Below are positions 46,312 through 55,917 of a stretch of 64,000 nt of DNA, piece by piece. The stretch is from Rummeliibacillus sp963792445. Lineage in GTDB: Bacteria > Bacillota > Bacilli > Bacillales_A > Planococcaceae. Where the stretch lies: contig CAWBWO010000013.1 of assembly GCA_963792445.1 (NCBI GenBank), forward strand, positions 266,312 through 330,311, written 5' to 3'. Positions within the stretch are counted from its first letter, which is position 1. Every line of letters starts with the position of its first letter. A program made the position numbers and the translations under genes. The notes under the pieces were generated by a model. The model saw nothing but the letters and a program-made list of their open reading frames with translations. It was not told where the DNA came from and made no database searches.

Positions 46312-47508
46312 TCAGGCGCCAACCGGCTGCCGTTTTTCCGCGGCGCTGCGCGCGTACACTTCCTGCGCCGCCCGCACCGCGGCGCCATACTCCACCGGCT
46401 TCGCGGTCACGCTGGCGAGCACATGCTCGAGCGCGGCCAGAATTCCGATGGTGTCGAGATAGTCGTAGTAGCCCAGGTGCGCGATGCGGAAAAGTTTGCC
46501 TTTCATCTCGCCCTGGCCGTTCGCCACCACAGCGGCAAACGATTCGCGGAACTCCTTGACGATCGCGCTGGAGTCCGTTCCCGGCGGCGCCTGAATGGCC
46601 GTGAGCGCTGCCGCGGGCGAAGCCGCCGCGAACAACTTCAGGCCCAGGGCCAGCGCCCCGGCGCGGGTCATCTCCGCCGCCAGTTCGGCGTTATTGACCA
46701 GGGCTTCGCGTCCGGCCACCAGATCACCCTTGCCCATCTCTCGAACGAAATCGAGCGCCGCTCCCAGCGCGGCGAATAACGAGGTCGCGGGCGTATAGGC
46801 CGATTCTCCCTTGGCCGCAGCCTTGCGCTCTTTGCGGAAGTCGAAGTAGTAGCGCGGAGACTTGGCCGTCTCCATGCGCTTCCAGGCGCGCTCGCTCACG
46901 GCGCAATAGGCAAGTCCGGGCGGGATCATCAACGCTTTCTGCGAGCCGCCGATAATGACGTCGATGCCCCAGCCATCGACATCGAAGTGGGTGGTGCCCA
47001 GCCCGGTGATGGCGTCCACCACCAGCAAGGTGTCATCGCCCTGGGCGCGGACCAGTTTTGCAATCCCCTTTACATCGTGGCGGGCGCCGGTGGAACTCTC
47101 CGTCGCCTGCAGGTAAACGCAGCGCACATCGGGTGTCAGCTTTTGCCGGACGTCGTCCAGCGAAAGAGTCTCGCCGTAGGGCGCGCTAAGGACCTCGACG
47201 ACGCAGCCAAAAGCCTTGGCCAGATCGCGCCAGCGTTCGCCAAACTTGCCCGCGGTCAGCACCAGAACTTTGTCGCCGGGCGAGGTCAGGTTTGAAACTG
47301 AGCCTTCCATCACGCCGGTCCCGGACGAAGCCAGCACCAGTACGTCGTTCCGCGTGCCGATGAAGTCTTTCATGTCCGCCAGCACGCGGGTGTACAAAGC
47401 GCGGAAGTCGGCGGTGCGATGGTGCATGGCGAAGGAAGCCATGGCAGTCTGCGCCGCGGGAAGGATGGGAGTCGGGCCGGGTGTGAATAGGCGGTTCTTG
47501 CGCAACAT
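46312..47508 (-). CDS. Class V aminotransferase (alanine-glyoxylate/serine-pyruvate type), Acidobacteriota
   Basis: The 398-residue PLP enzyme starts MLRKNRLFTPGPTPILPA and has the PLP lysine in IIGGSQKALM at residue 191. It belongs to the same family as the enzyme at 31744 and likewise precedes serA on the same strand. This suggests a serine-related function. AAGGA lies 13 bases before the ATG, a weak spacing. Confidence 0.87.
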   Translation of the reverse strand: MLRKNRLFTPGPTPILPAAQTAMASFAMHHRTADFRALYTRVLADMKDFIGTRNDVLVLASSGTGVMEGSVSNLTSPGDKVLVLTAGKFGERWRDLAKAFGCVVEVLSAPYGETLSLDDVRQKLTPDVRCVYLQATESSTGARHDVKGIAKLVRAQGDDTLLVVDAITGLGTTHFDVDGWGIDVIIGGSQKALMIPPGLAYCAVSERAWKRMETAKSPRYYFDFRKERKAAAKGESAYTPATSLFAALGAALDFVREMGKGDLVAGREALVNNAELAAEMTRAGALALGLKLFAAASPAAALTAIQAPPGTDSSAIVKEFRESFAAVVANGQGEMKGKLFRIAHLGYYDYLDTIGILAALEHVLASVTAKPVEYGAAVRAAQEVYARSAAEKRQPVGA

Positions 47509-47582
47509 TTACGAAGGAGTCCTTTGCTGTTGGAAGATCGTATTATTTTACCGGAATCAGGGACTCTTCACCACGGAGGGCA

Positions 47583-47715
47583 CGTGGAAGAGCGGCGCTT
47601 CAGCGCCGCGTTGCGTCGCCATCGGACGTCGGGCTTCAGCCCAAGTGGCGCCACTGGGCCTAAAGGCCGCGTATCGAGCACCGGAATGCGGCCCTTGAAG
47701 GGCCGCTCTTCCACG
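47583..47715. repeat. Compound inverted-repeat element
   Basis: The terminal arms CGTGGAAGAGCGGC (47583-47596) and GCCGCTCTTCCACG (47702-47715) are exact inverted repeats. They enclose smaller palindromes such as GCGGCGCTTCAGCGCCGC. It lies in the 390-bp space upstream of the divergent aminotransferase and YqeY genes and is non-coding. Confidence 0.7.
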
Positions 47716-47743
47716 CGCAACAGCACGATGCTTAATCGGGCGT

Positions 47744-47826
47744 CATTCTGAGCGAAGTCGAAGAGACAGGGGTCCTTCGACTGCGCAGCTGCTTCGCCAG
47801 GCGGACGCAGTCCCGCTGTTGCTCAG
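47744..47826. repeat. GTCATTCTGAGCGAAG-type intergenic repeat
   Basis: The motif GTCATTCTGAGCGAAGTCGA and a partly inverted counterpart (CCTTCGACTGCGC, TGCTCAGGATGA) form a loose palindrome. I recall similar sequences as intergenic repeats in many soil bacteria. Confidence 0.5.
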
Positions 47827-47900
47827 GATGAACAGCCTCGTGTCAGGATGTTCTCCGTGGTTAGTGATCTCGGTCTTCGTCCAGACGCTATAATCCCACC

Positions 47901-48359
47901 ATGAGCCTCAGCGAGCAGATCCAAAAAGACATCACCGCCGCCATGAAGGCGCGCGACGAGCACCGCCTGTCCACCCTGCGCATGGTCAAGACCGCGCTCA
48001 AGAACCGCGAGATCGAGAAGATGGCGCCGCTCGACGACAAGGAATCGCAGCAGGTCCTCACCACCCTGATCAAGCAGCGCAAGGATTCCGTCGAGCAGTT
48101 CACCAAGGGCGGACGCCAGGAAATGGCCGACAAGGAAGCCGCCGAAATCGTGCTGATCGAAGCCTACATGCCCAAGGCCGCCGGCGAAGACCAGATCGTG
48201 GCCGGGGTCAGAGCGGTCATCGCCGAAATGGGCTCGCCTACCATGAAGGAAATGGGCACGGTGATGAAGAACGTGATGGCGCGATTCTCCGGCGCCGGAA
48301 TTCGCGTGGACGGAAAAGTGGTCAGCGATGCGGTGAAGCGGGAGCTGGCGGGGAAATAA
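47901..48359 (+). CDS. GatB/YqeY domain protein
   Basis: The 152-residue protein has the YqeY pattern (KDITAAMKARDEHRLSTLRM near the start, EAYMPKA mid-protein, GSPTMKEMGTVMKNVM). YqeY resembles the C-terminal tRNA-binding domain of GatB; its role is uncertain. It is followed 13 bases later by an S4 protein gene. Confidence 0.87.
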   Translation: MSLSEQIQKDITAAMKARDEHRLSTLRMVKTALKNREIEKMAPLDDKESQQVLTTLIKQRKDSVEQFTKGGRQEMADKEAAEIVLIEAYMPKAAGEDQIVAGVRAVIAEMGSPTMKEMGTVMKNVMARFSGAGIRVDGKVVSDAVKRELAGK

Positions 48360-48372
48360 TCTGAACTCCTCG

Positions 48373-48744
48373 GTGCGAATCGACAAATGGCTCTGGGCAG
48401 CCCGCTTCTTCAAGACGCGGGCCCTGGCCGCGCGGGCATGCGAACTCGGCAGGATTCAGTCCGCAGGGCAACCCCTCAAGCCCGCCCGCCCGGTCCGAAT
48501 TGGCGACATGCTGCGCGTGACCAACGAGGGCGGCGAATTTCAGGTGGAGGTTCTGCTGCTCAGCGAGGTGCGTGGCCCGGCTTCGGTTGCGCAAACTCTC
48601 TACCGCGAAACCGAGGCCAGCAAAGAACAGCGCCTGAAGGTAGCAGCGGAACGTAAGGCGATGCGGCAGTTCGAAGAGTTGCCCGCAGGCCGGCCATCAA
48701 AGCGCGACCGCCGCCGGATTATCCAGTTCCGGGGACGAGTGTGA
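48373..48744 (+). CDS. S4-domain RNA-binding protein (Hsp15-like)
   Basis: The 123-residue protein begins at GTG with RIDKWLWAARFFKTRALA, the S4 domain signature of the HslR/Hsp15 group that binds free 50S subunits carrying nascent chains. The C-terminus is basic (GRPSKRDRRRI). It is probably co-transcribed with the YqeY gene. Confidence 0.82.
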   Translation: MRIDKWLWAARFFKTRALAARACELGRIQSAGQPLKPARPVRIGDMLRVTNEGGEFQVEVLLLSEVRGPASVAQTLYRETEASKEQRLKVAAERKAMRQFEELPAGRPSKRDRRRIIQFRGRV

Positions 48745-48756
48745 CTAAGAAACCCG

Positions 48757-48898
48757 CGTAGGGGCGGACGCCTCGTCCGCCCAGTCGAGCAAAGCTCGAC
48801 AACAGACTTCGTGAAAGCGTTCCGCCCAAATTCGTGTACGACAGCGAAACCCCTGCCGAGCTTCGCTCGGCTGCCCGGACGGGGCGTCCGGGCCTACG
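48757..48898. repeat. Four-hairpin compound palindrome
   Basis: Outer arms CGTAGG / CCTACG enclose GGGCGGACG-CCT-CGTCCGCCC (48762), GTCGAGC-AAA-GCTCGAC (48784), GCCGAGC-TTC-GCTCGGC (48855) and CCCGGACG-GGG-CGTCCGGG (48874). The whole is non-coding and lies between convergent genes. Confidence 0.72.
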
Positions 48899-48908
48899 TG
48901 ATCTCTAC

Positions 48909-49788
48909 TTAGCTCCGCTGCAGCTCCCGGTACGCCTCGCTCTTTGATACTCCCATCTCTTTGGCGATCTTCTTGAGTGCCGCTTTCTCATCCAGCTTTT
49001 CCGCCGCCATGATCTGCTCCAGTCGCTGGCGCACGCTCACCCCGGCTGCGGATTTCTGCTGTCCTTCTTCGGCTTTGCCGATCAGCAGCGTGATCTCGCC
49101 CTTGATGTCACCCCGGGCGTTCAATATTTCCAGAATCTCGCCGGCGCGGCCGCGCAGAAACTCTTCGTGAATCTTGGTGACCTCGCGCGCGATCACGACC
49201 TGCCGTTCTCTCTCCCAGGGTGGCAACGATGTCTTCCATCGCTTCTTTCACCCGGTGCGGAGCTTCGTAAAAAACCTGCGTCCGGGGCGAGGCCTTGACG
49301 CTCTCCAGCATCTGCCGCCGTTGTCCGCTCTTCGGAGGAAGAAAGCCGCTGAAGCGAAACGAGTCCGTGGGCAGGCCGCTGGCCACCAGCGCCGCCAGAA
49401 ACGCCGACGCCCCGGGAATCGGCACCACCGGAATATGGTGCCGGATGGCCAGTGAAATCAGGCGAAAGCCGGGATCGGAGATGCCCGGCATTCCGGCGTC
49501 CGTTACCAGGGCCACGCGCGCGCCGCCTTCGAGATCGAGCACCAGTTCCGGGGCGCGGGTCAGTTCATTGTGTTCGTGATAGCTGACGGTGCGGGTTGCG
49601 ACGCCGTAGTGGTGCAGCAGCTTTTGCGTCTGGCGGGTATCTTCACAGGCAATCTGGTCGGCTTCTTTGAGCACGCGCACTGCCCGCAGCGTGATGTCTT
49701 CCAGGTTGCCGATGGGCGTGGCCACCAGGTAGAGTCCCGGCGACAGCGTGCCTTTCGGGTTCGCGCCGGCGTCATCGCCCGCCTTCAT
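48909..49788 (-). CDS. rsmI: RsmI, 16S rRNA C1402 2'-O-methyltransferase (one frameshift)
   Basis: The N-terminal part reads GLYLVATPIGNLEDITLRA, EDTRQTQKLL and VTDAGMPGISDPG, the tetrapyrrole-methylase fold of RsmI. Near 49,215 the frame shifts and the rest continues ERERQVVIAREVTKIHEEFL, ending with a helical tail at 48909. Joined, it has the usual length of about 290 residues. RsmI methylates the ribosomal decoding centre. Confidence 0.85.
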
Positions 49789-49846
49789 GAAGGCGAGTCT
49801 AACATCGGGTACAACGCATGGTCTTCAGGAGCGTCCTTTGCGTCCT

Positions 49847-49915
49847 TCTTTGCGTCCTTTGCGGTTAAGGGTTGATTGACTGTCCAGAAGCCACTTTCAC
49901 CGCAAAGGACACAAA
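49847..49915. repeat. Inverted repeat of the CCGCAAAGGACGCAAAG family
   Basis: CTTTGCGTCCTTTGCGGT (49847-49864) and ACCGCAAAGGACACAAAG (49898-49915) pair with one mismatch. The same motif recurs as direct repeats at 55,918. Confidence 0.65.
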
Positions 49916-50103
49916 GGACCCGCCAAGGACGCGAAGAGTCCGTAGATACCGAGCTGATATGCAGCATCGACCGCCGGTTCATTGACGAGGCTTGCACAAA
50001 CCCTAGAATCAGGAAGGCAGATTTCAGTTGTCAGATCTCAGTTTTCAGTTGCTGAGGTCCGGAACTGCTTCACCTGCTTTTTCAGGAGCGTCTCAGGAAG
50101 TCC

Positions 50104-50442
50104 ATGCCACTTTACGAATACGAGTGCAAGAAGTGCCATCACCGCTTCGAGCGCATCCAGAAATTCTCCGATCCGCATGTCAAGAAATGCCCCAAGTGCG
50201 GCGGCCCCATCGAGCAGGTAATCTCCGCTCCGGCCGTCCAGTTCAAGGGCTCGGGATGGTACGTCACCGATTACGCCAAGAAGTCTTCGACCGGCTTCGG
50301 CCTCGTCCTTCTTCGAACGGAGATTCTCAGCAAGGACTCCAAAGCCAAATCGGAAGATTCGTCGAAATCCGAAAGCTCCGGTCGAAGTCGGACAGTTCGA
50401 AATCAGAGGGCTCGAAGAAGATCCAGAAAGCAGAAAAAGTAA
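50104..50442 (+). CDS. FmdB-type zinc ribbon protein
   Basis: The 112-residue protein starts MPLYEYECKKCHHRFE and has CxxC pairs (CKKC near 8-11, CPKC near 33-36), then GSGWYVTDY. This is the FmdB putative regulatory zinc ribbon. The basic, Ser-rich C-terminus looks partly out of frame, so the true tail may differ. Confidence 0.75.
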   Translation: MPLYEYECKKCHHRFERIQKFSDPHVKKCPKCGGPIEQVISAPAVQFKGSGWYVTDYAKKSSTGFGLVLLRTEILSKDSKAKSEDSSKSESSGRSRTVRNQRARRRSRKQKK

Positions 50443-50499
50443 CTGTAGGCGCGAAGCGCCCACAGCTCGTGCTCCCACTAAAGCTATCGCCACTTAGGC

Positions 50500-51001
50500 T
50501 GTAACCCAGCGCCGCCAGAATCTGGTTCTCGAACTCATACTCCAGCACAAAGGTAAAACTGCTCTTCCTGTTCTTCCCAGGAGGCCGCATATCGGGTCAG
50601 GTCCCGGTTATAGAAGGAATAGGCGGCGGCATAGCGGACGTTGCAGGGCTTCGGACAGGCGATCATCCCGGTTGGATCGGACCGTTCCTCGCCGGTCGCG
50701 GCCAGCAGGTCGCTTGAGGACACATCAGGCTCGGCGGCTCACGCGGAGCTGGTGCGGCATAATCTCGAGCGCGCGCCGGTCTCCCGGACGGATGTCCGCC
50801 GGCGCTCCGAAAGATGATCTTTGCAAGCGGATTCAGATCCACCTCTTGGGCCAGAGCTATCCTGCGCCGCCTTCCAGATCGTCCACAGGTCCGCGTCAGA
50901 GTGCCTGGTCTGGTTAACGAAGCCTACCGGCGGGCCTGCGGCTGCCCGCCACACCCCAGCAAGGCCAATCCCAGCAAAAACTTCCAAAGGTTTCGCCCCA
51001 T
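50500..51001 (-). pseudogene. Acidobacterial secreted lipoprotein of unknown function, broken by frameshifts
   Basis: From ATG 51001 the sequence starts MGRNLWKFLLGLALLGCG, a lipoprotein signal. Coherent pieces then follow in changing frames: GFVNQTRHSDADLWTIWKAA, LAQEVDLNPL, GAPADIRPGDRRALEIMPHQ, CPKPCNVRYAAAYSFYNRDL and YEFENQILAALGY. Their order and composition suggest one protein of about 165 residues hit by at least four indels. The 3' end is uncertain and approaches fmdB. No family name is known to me. Confidence 0.45.
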
Positions 51002-51137
51002 AGGCCCCTGGTACCCAACTGACGCCGTCACAGAAGACCATCGGCCACCTGCCCCTTCATCTCCAGCTAGGCTGGCGCCGATGAATCGTTTCGGGAGTGC
51101 AGGCATCTAAATAGTCGTTATAACGAGGATTCCACTT

Positions 51138-51839
51138 ATGATCAACATTCAGACGCAGTGCAGAGCGCGGCGGAGGCGACTTCGGCTGGCTCAAGACGCA
51201 ACACTCATTTTCCTTTGACACTTACCACGACCCGCGACTTCATGGGATTCCGCTCCCTGCGCGTCATCAACGAAGACTGGGTGCAGGCCGGCCATGGCTT
51301 CCCCATGCATCCGCACCGCGACATGGAGATCATCACCTACGTCCTGGATGGCGCTCTGGAGCACAAGGACAGCATGGGCAACGGCTCCATCATCCGGCCC
51401 GGCGACGGACAGCGCATGAGCGCCGGAACCGGCGTGCGGCACAGCGAAGCCAACGCCTCGAAGACCGACGCCGGCACACCTGCTGCAAATCTGGATTTTG
51501 CCCGACCGTCGAGGGCACGAGCCGGGCTACGAGCAGAAGGCGTTTCCGGAAGCCGAAAAACGCGGCAAGTTGCGCCTGATCGCCAGCCCGGATGGAAGAG
51601 ACGGCTCAGTGACCATCCACCAGGATGCCAGGCTGTATGCTTCCCTGCTCCAACCCGGGCAGGAAGTAAAGCACGAACTGGGCAAGGGCCGCTACGCCTG
51701 GCTGCAAGTGGCCAAGGGCGCGGTAGAGCTGAACGGCAAAAGCCTGAGCCAGGGCGACGGCGCCGCCATAAGCGACGAACAGCGGCTGACGGTCAAAGCC
51801 ACAGAAGACGCGGAAGTCTTGCTCTTCGACCTGCAGTAG
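51138..51839 (+). CDS. Pirin family bicupin (YhaK-type), frameshifted
   Basis: From ATG 51138 the sense passes through three frame changes (about 51,165, 51,238 and 51,478). It reads MINIQ, FGWLKTQHSFSFDTYHDPR, GFRSLRVINEDWVQAGHGFP, HRDMEIITYVLDGALEHKDS, YEQKAFPEAEKRGKLRLIAS and AEDAEVLLFDL. The cupin histidines are present (HPHRDME). Pirins bind a metal, and some are quercetinases or redox sensors. The biological role here is unknown. Confidence 0.75.
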
Positions 51840-51848
51840 CAGTTGTGT

Positions 51849-52021
51849 GTGTGGGGCGGGCGCCCTCGCCCGCCGCTTTTGATCTTGATTTTTGCTCTTG
51901 ATTTTGATCTGAATGTTGTCTTTAGTCTGGATTTTAGAGTTCTTCGACCGTCCCTACCAGCGGCCGCAAGTCCCCATTTCATCAACGTCAAAGGCGGCGG
52001 GCGGGGGCGCCCGCCCCACAC
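51849..52021. repeat. Long inverted repeat with 28-bp arms
   Basis: Arms at 51849-51876 and 51994-52021 are inverted copies with one mismatch (starting GTGTGGGGCGGGCG and ending CGCCCGCCCCACAC). The roughly 117-base loop is less GC-rich. It lies between pirin and the phosphatase gene. Confidence 0.78.
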
Positions 52022-52087
52022 TGGGTTGACGTGCAGGTCGTTGCCCTCTGCCCTGCTTCTGTGCTAACTTCACCGATCAATTGATCG

Positions 52088-52869
52088 ATGGGCTTCCTTT
52101 TTAATCACGAGAAATCTTCCCGTTCGGGGCCGCAGGAGCCGGTCATGGCCGAGGTTCCTGAACTCCAGGCCGCCCAGTTGGCCGCCGCTTATTACGGTGA
52201 ACGGCAGGGAGGCGACCTCCACGATTTTGTTCGCGTCACTCCCAACCGGGTGCTATTTGGCCTGCTGGACATGGCCGGACGCCTGGAAGAGAACAGCGCC
52301 ATCGTCTCCGCCGCCCAGCAGAACTTTCCGCACCCGCTCGCCAGGAGCTGTTCGCCGCCGAAGATGTCAACGAGGCCGACGCCATGGCGGAACTCTGCCT
52401 GGAGCTCAACCGCGCCATAATGGCGGCGGAGGGAGGTATCCGCTCCTGTCCCGCGTTTGCCGGCTGTTACAACGAAGACCTTGGGACCATTTGCTATTTC
52501 AACGCCGGGCACACTCCGGGACTGCTCCGCGATCTCTCCGGCATCACCGAACTGAGTGCCACAGGCCTGCCTCTGGGACTTTTTTCTCACGCCACGTGCG
52601 AGGCTCCCCTGGTCGCCTTGCCCCCCGGCGCGGCCCTTCTGCTGGTTTCCCGAGGTCTGCTTGAGGGCAGGCGCCGGCGAGAGGAATTCGGGCTGGAGCG
52701 GGTCAAGAGCGGCTTGCAACAGGCGGCCAACGAAACCGCGGAGGAGCTTTGTGCCTCAACCATTGAGGGCGTACAGCAGTTCATGCGCAAGCCCCCCGTC
52801 CACAACGACGTGACCGCCCTGGCATTGGTTCGGGCAACTGGTAGAGCATCCTCAGTCGGGCAGAACTAA
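52088..52869 (+). CDS. SpoIIE/PP2C-type serine phosphatase domain protein (one frameshift)
   Basis: The protein contains AAYYGERQGGDLHDF and LFGLLDMAGR, the metal-binding start of SpoIIE-type phosphatases. After a shift near 52,340 it continues CYFNAGHTPGLL, SATGLPLGLF and HNDVTALALVRATG, the domain end. There is no sensor domain; the product is essentially the catalytic domain. It probably counteracts a serine kinase in partner-switch signalling. Confidence 0.75.
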
Positions 52870-52892
52870 CTCCCATCCGCCTCTAGCTGTAC

Positions 52893-52988
52893 CTCTTATT
52901 GTGCTTATATATGTAACTTACTTTAGTTAAGTGTAGTTATATATATATTATTATTGAAATTATTTTACTTTTAAATGTAATATAAGCA
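52893..52988. other. AT-rich island before the mobile mystery pair
   Basis: About 95 bases of nearly pure A/T (runs such as TTATATATATATTATTATTG) interrupt GC-rich DNA just upstream of mmyA. The composition suggests a promoter region carried in with a transferred module. Confidence 0.6.
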
Positions 52989-53008
52989 AGAGAGAGCAGC
53001 GGAATGAT

Positions 53009-53450
53009 ATGAAATCTCAATTCAAGGGTTTGCGGCTCCGGCAACTGGAACGAAGTCTGCAGCCATTTTTGCTGGCGCGAGAGGTTTCGCGGACCACAAA
53101 GAGGGTGGATTCGCGCGATAAGGGAAGCCTCCGGCATGACTCTGCTTGAACTGGCCACGCGGATGAAACGCAGTCTTTCGCTCGCGGCACAATTTGAAAA
53201 GTCGGAGAGCCAGTATCGAATAACGCTCAATAGTCTCAGGCAAGTGGCGGACGCAATGGGATGCGATCTGGTGTATGCGCTCGTACCCAGGCAAGGAACT
53301 CTGCACGACCTGGCGGAACGACGCGCGACCGAGCAAGCCAGCGCTGACGTGTTAGCGGTCGAACACACCATGGCGCTCGAAAACCAGGCAGTCGGCGGCG
53401 TGAAAGAGAAAATTCAGGAAGAAGCAAGCCGCATTCTGAAGGGGAAGTAG
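53009..53450 (+). CDS. Mobile mystery protein A (XRE-type antitoxin-like), one frameshift
   Basis: The first frame reads MKSQFKGLRLRQLERSLQPF. A shift near 53,090 leads to WIRAIREASGMTLLELATRM, a helix-turn-helix, then FEKSESQYRITL, ADAMGCDLVYALVPR and ALENQAVGGVKEKIQEEA. This matches the family named mobile mystery protein A (TIGR02612). It is paired with a Fic protein three bases downstream and probably acts as DNA-binding antidote and autoregulator. Confidence 0.78.
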
Positions 53451-53452
53451 TC

Positions 53453-54044
53453 ATGCCGCTATTGGATGTTGGGGAGGGGAGCACGCCGCTTACGCCCGAG
53501 GAACTGAGCTGATCTCATTCCCAACCTGGCTGCCCGGGAAGAACTGAACGAATGGGAGCGCGAGAACATCCTGCACGCACGGCGGTGGGCGTTGGGCCGC
53601 AGGAACATCAAAACTGCGATCCCATCTCGGATGAATACATTCGGAAACTTCACGACAGGATGTTTGATCAGACCTGGAAATGGGCGGGCAGCTATCGCAA
53701 AACAGAAAAGACCATCGGGGTTCCAGTCCAGCAGATGCGAGAGATGCTGGTCACATTGCTCGGCTGATACAAGGTACTGGATAGAAAACAAAACTTACCC
53801 CGCTGACGAGATCGCTGTTCGGTTTCATCACCGCCTGGTCCTCATTCACCTCTTTCCCAATGGAAATGGCAGACATGCCCGACTGATTGCTGATGTCGTC
53901 GCGGTTAAGTTGGGAAGGCCGGTCTTTGCCTGGGGCGGGCTTAGCCTGATAAAGCCCGGGGAAGCACGGGAAAAATATCTGCAGGCTATGAGAGCTGCCG
54001 ATGCGGGAGACGTCGCCCCGCTGATCGAGTTTGCGCGCTCCTAG
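53453..54044 (+). CDS. Mobile mystery protein B (Fic domain), frameshifted
   Basis: It starts MPLLDVGEGSTPLTPEEL. After shifts near 53,510, 53,600 and 53,765 it shows LIPNLAAREELNEWERENIL, FDQTWKWAGSYRKTEKTIG and YWIENKTYPADEIAVRFHHR. The Fic core HLFPNGNGRHAR follows, with leucine in place of the usual proline after histidine. This matches mobile mystery protein B (TIGR02613). Fic enzymes usually AMPylate targets; here it is presumably the toxin of the pair. Confidence 0.78.
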
Positions 54045-54106
54045 ACGAGAGCAAAGCCAGTAGGCGCGGGCGCCCCGCTCTGCAGCTGTGGCGAGAACGT
54101 ACCGCC

Positions 54107-55865
54107 TTACGGTTCGTCTCGCGCCTTCTCCGGCGCCAACTCATCCGCAGTGACAAAGATTGGCTCAATGTCGGTGGGAATCCCCTGCAGGCGGTCGAGC
54201 GACTTCTGCAAGGCGGGGCGCACCACTCCCATTTCATCCTGCAACTTCTTGGCGCCGGCGTAATCGCCCTGGGCCTCGAGGGTCAGCAGATCGTGGTCCA
54301 GGTCGCGCACTCCCTGTCTTGAATTTTTCCAGGTCCAGGGCGAAAGTCTGGTCCGCCTGCTGCGTGAACGCTCCTTTGTCCATGAGGTAATTGAACTGGA
54401 TCGCCATGCCCTTGCCATGAGCATCATTCAGTCCGAAGCGCAGGCTGCGGAACATGGAGGCCAGGTAGGTGGTGTAGAGCTGCCGCTGCGCCGCTTCGTC
54501 GGAAGGCAGGACGCTCGACAACTTCATCTCCTGGGCATGGTCCATCATGTACTGCAGCGCGAAGAGGCCGGTGATATCGGCTTTGGCTTCTTCAATGGCG
54601 CTGTAGAGTTCTTTCAGTTCGGCGCGCGGAGTGGTGTCGCGGCCGTCCACCTTGATCTGGTGCGGTCCCAGCCCATGCATCAGTTCGTGGGCCACGATGT
54701 GAGTAAAGAATGATTCGAAGTTCACGTCCCGGGCCGACCGCGGCAGCATCCGGCGCGCAATCGGAATCAGCACGCTGCGAAACTTGGCCTCCTGCACATT
54801 CTTGAGCATCACCCGCTTGCTGCCCTTCTGATTGACCACCCGCTCGTCATTGGGCAGATTGTAGGCGGCGGTTGCCACGCCGTGGTTGCCGTCGCCCGCA
54901 GCAGAGAATCTCGTCCACCACCCGGATCGGCGCCGCCGCTCCCAGCTTGGGATTGCGATACTGCGGATCGATGGGCAGATTGTCCTCGATCTCCTGCAGG
55001 TGCGCGCTGAGGGCGGAGAACTTTGCGCTGGCTTCATCGTCCCGCAGGTTGAGGAAGGTCTCGAAGGCCGCTTTGTAGCCGAAGATCTCGTCGTTGTAGG
55101 TTTCGTAAGGGCCGATGGTGATGTCGATGGGCGCGTCAAGGTCCATCCAGGCCAGGTCGCTGGCGTAATAGTCGTTGGAGAGAAACGCATCCGCGCGCAG
55201 GTTCAGGAAATTCTTCAGCGAGGCGTTGTCAGTAAGGTTGGCCGCCTCTTTAAGCAAGCCCGCGGCCCGGGTCAGATCGTCCTTGTAGGCTTCGCTGTAG
55301 GGAACAGCTTCCAGGGTTTTTGTGCCAGCGTCGCTGGTTCGGCGGATGACGGTGAAAAATCCTTTTGCCTCCTCCTGTTTCTCCTTCGGCAAGGAGGCAA
55401 CCCAGGTCTCGAATTCCTCCCTGGTCATGTCCTCGGGATAGAAGTTTGCTCCCTTGGGCTTCTCCGCGGGAACGCCGGGCAGAAAGGCCTTAAAGTTATC
55501 CAGCGCGGACCAGGGACTCTTGTTGATCCAGAAATACTGCAGCCGCGCTTTGCCCAGTGGCGTGGTGTCCTTCTGCAGCCGCGCATACAGGGCGGGATTG
55601 CCGCTCCAGTACTGGACCAGGAAAATGTCGTTCATGATGCGCCCGGCTTCGATCAGTTTGACCAGCGCCTGCCGGTCTCCGGTTGAAAGCTTCGATGTAT
55701 CCACGCGCAAGGTGGTGGGCGCAAAGCGCGCCGTCATCTTCTTCAGTTGGGCGAGCCCGGGTGCTGAGGAACTCGGTCTTCCGGGACTTTCGTCTTCTGG
55801 GCCGCCGCGGGAATGGCGGCAAGTCCAAGGAGAATAATCAGCGCGCAAGATGCCAGAAGTCTCAT
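54107..55865 (-). CDS. M49 (dipeptidyl-peptidase III-like) metallopeptidase, frameshifted
   Basis: From ATG 55865 (AAGGAG upstream) there is a signal peptide MRLLASCALIILLGLAAIPA followed by AAAQ. The frame shifts near 55,780, 54,900 and 54,310. The catalytic part shows HELMHGLGPHQI (zinc ligands HExxH) and SAIEEAKADITG (third ligand), followed by the C-terminal helical region ending PEKARDEP. The assembled product of about 580 residues is probably exported. Substrate specificity is unknown. Confidence 0.75.
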
Positions 55866-55917
55866 TCAGTTCTCCTTACAACCAACATCGAGATAGAACG
55901 CAAAAGCAGAATCTTAA

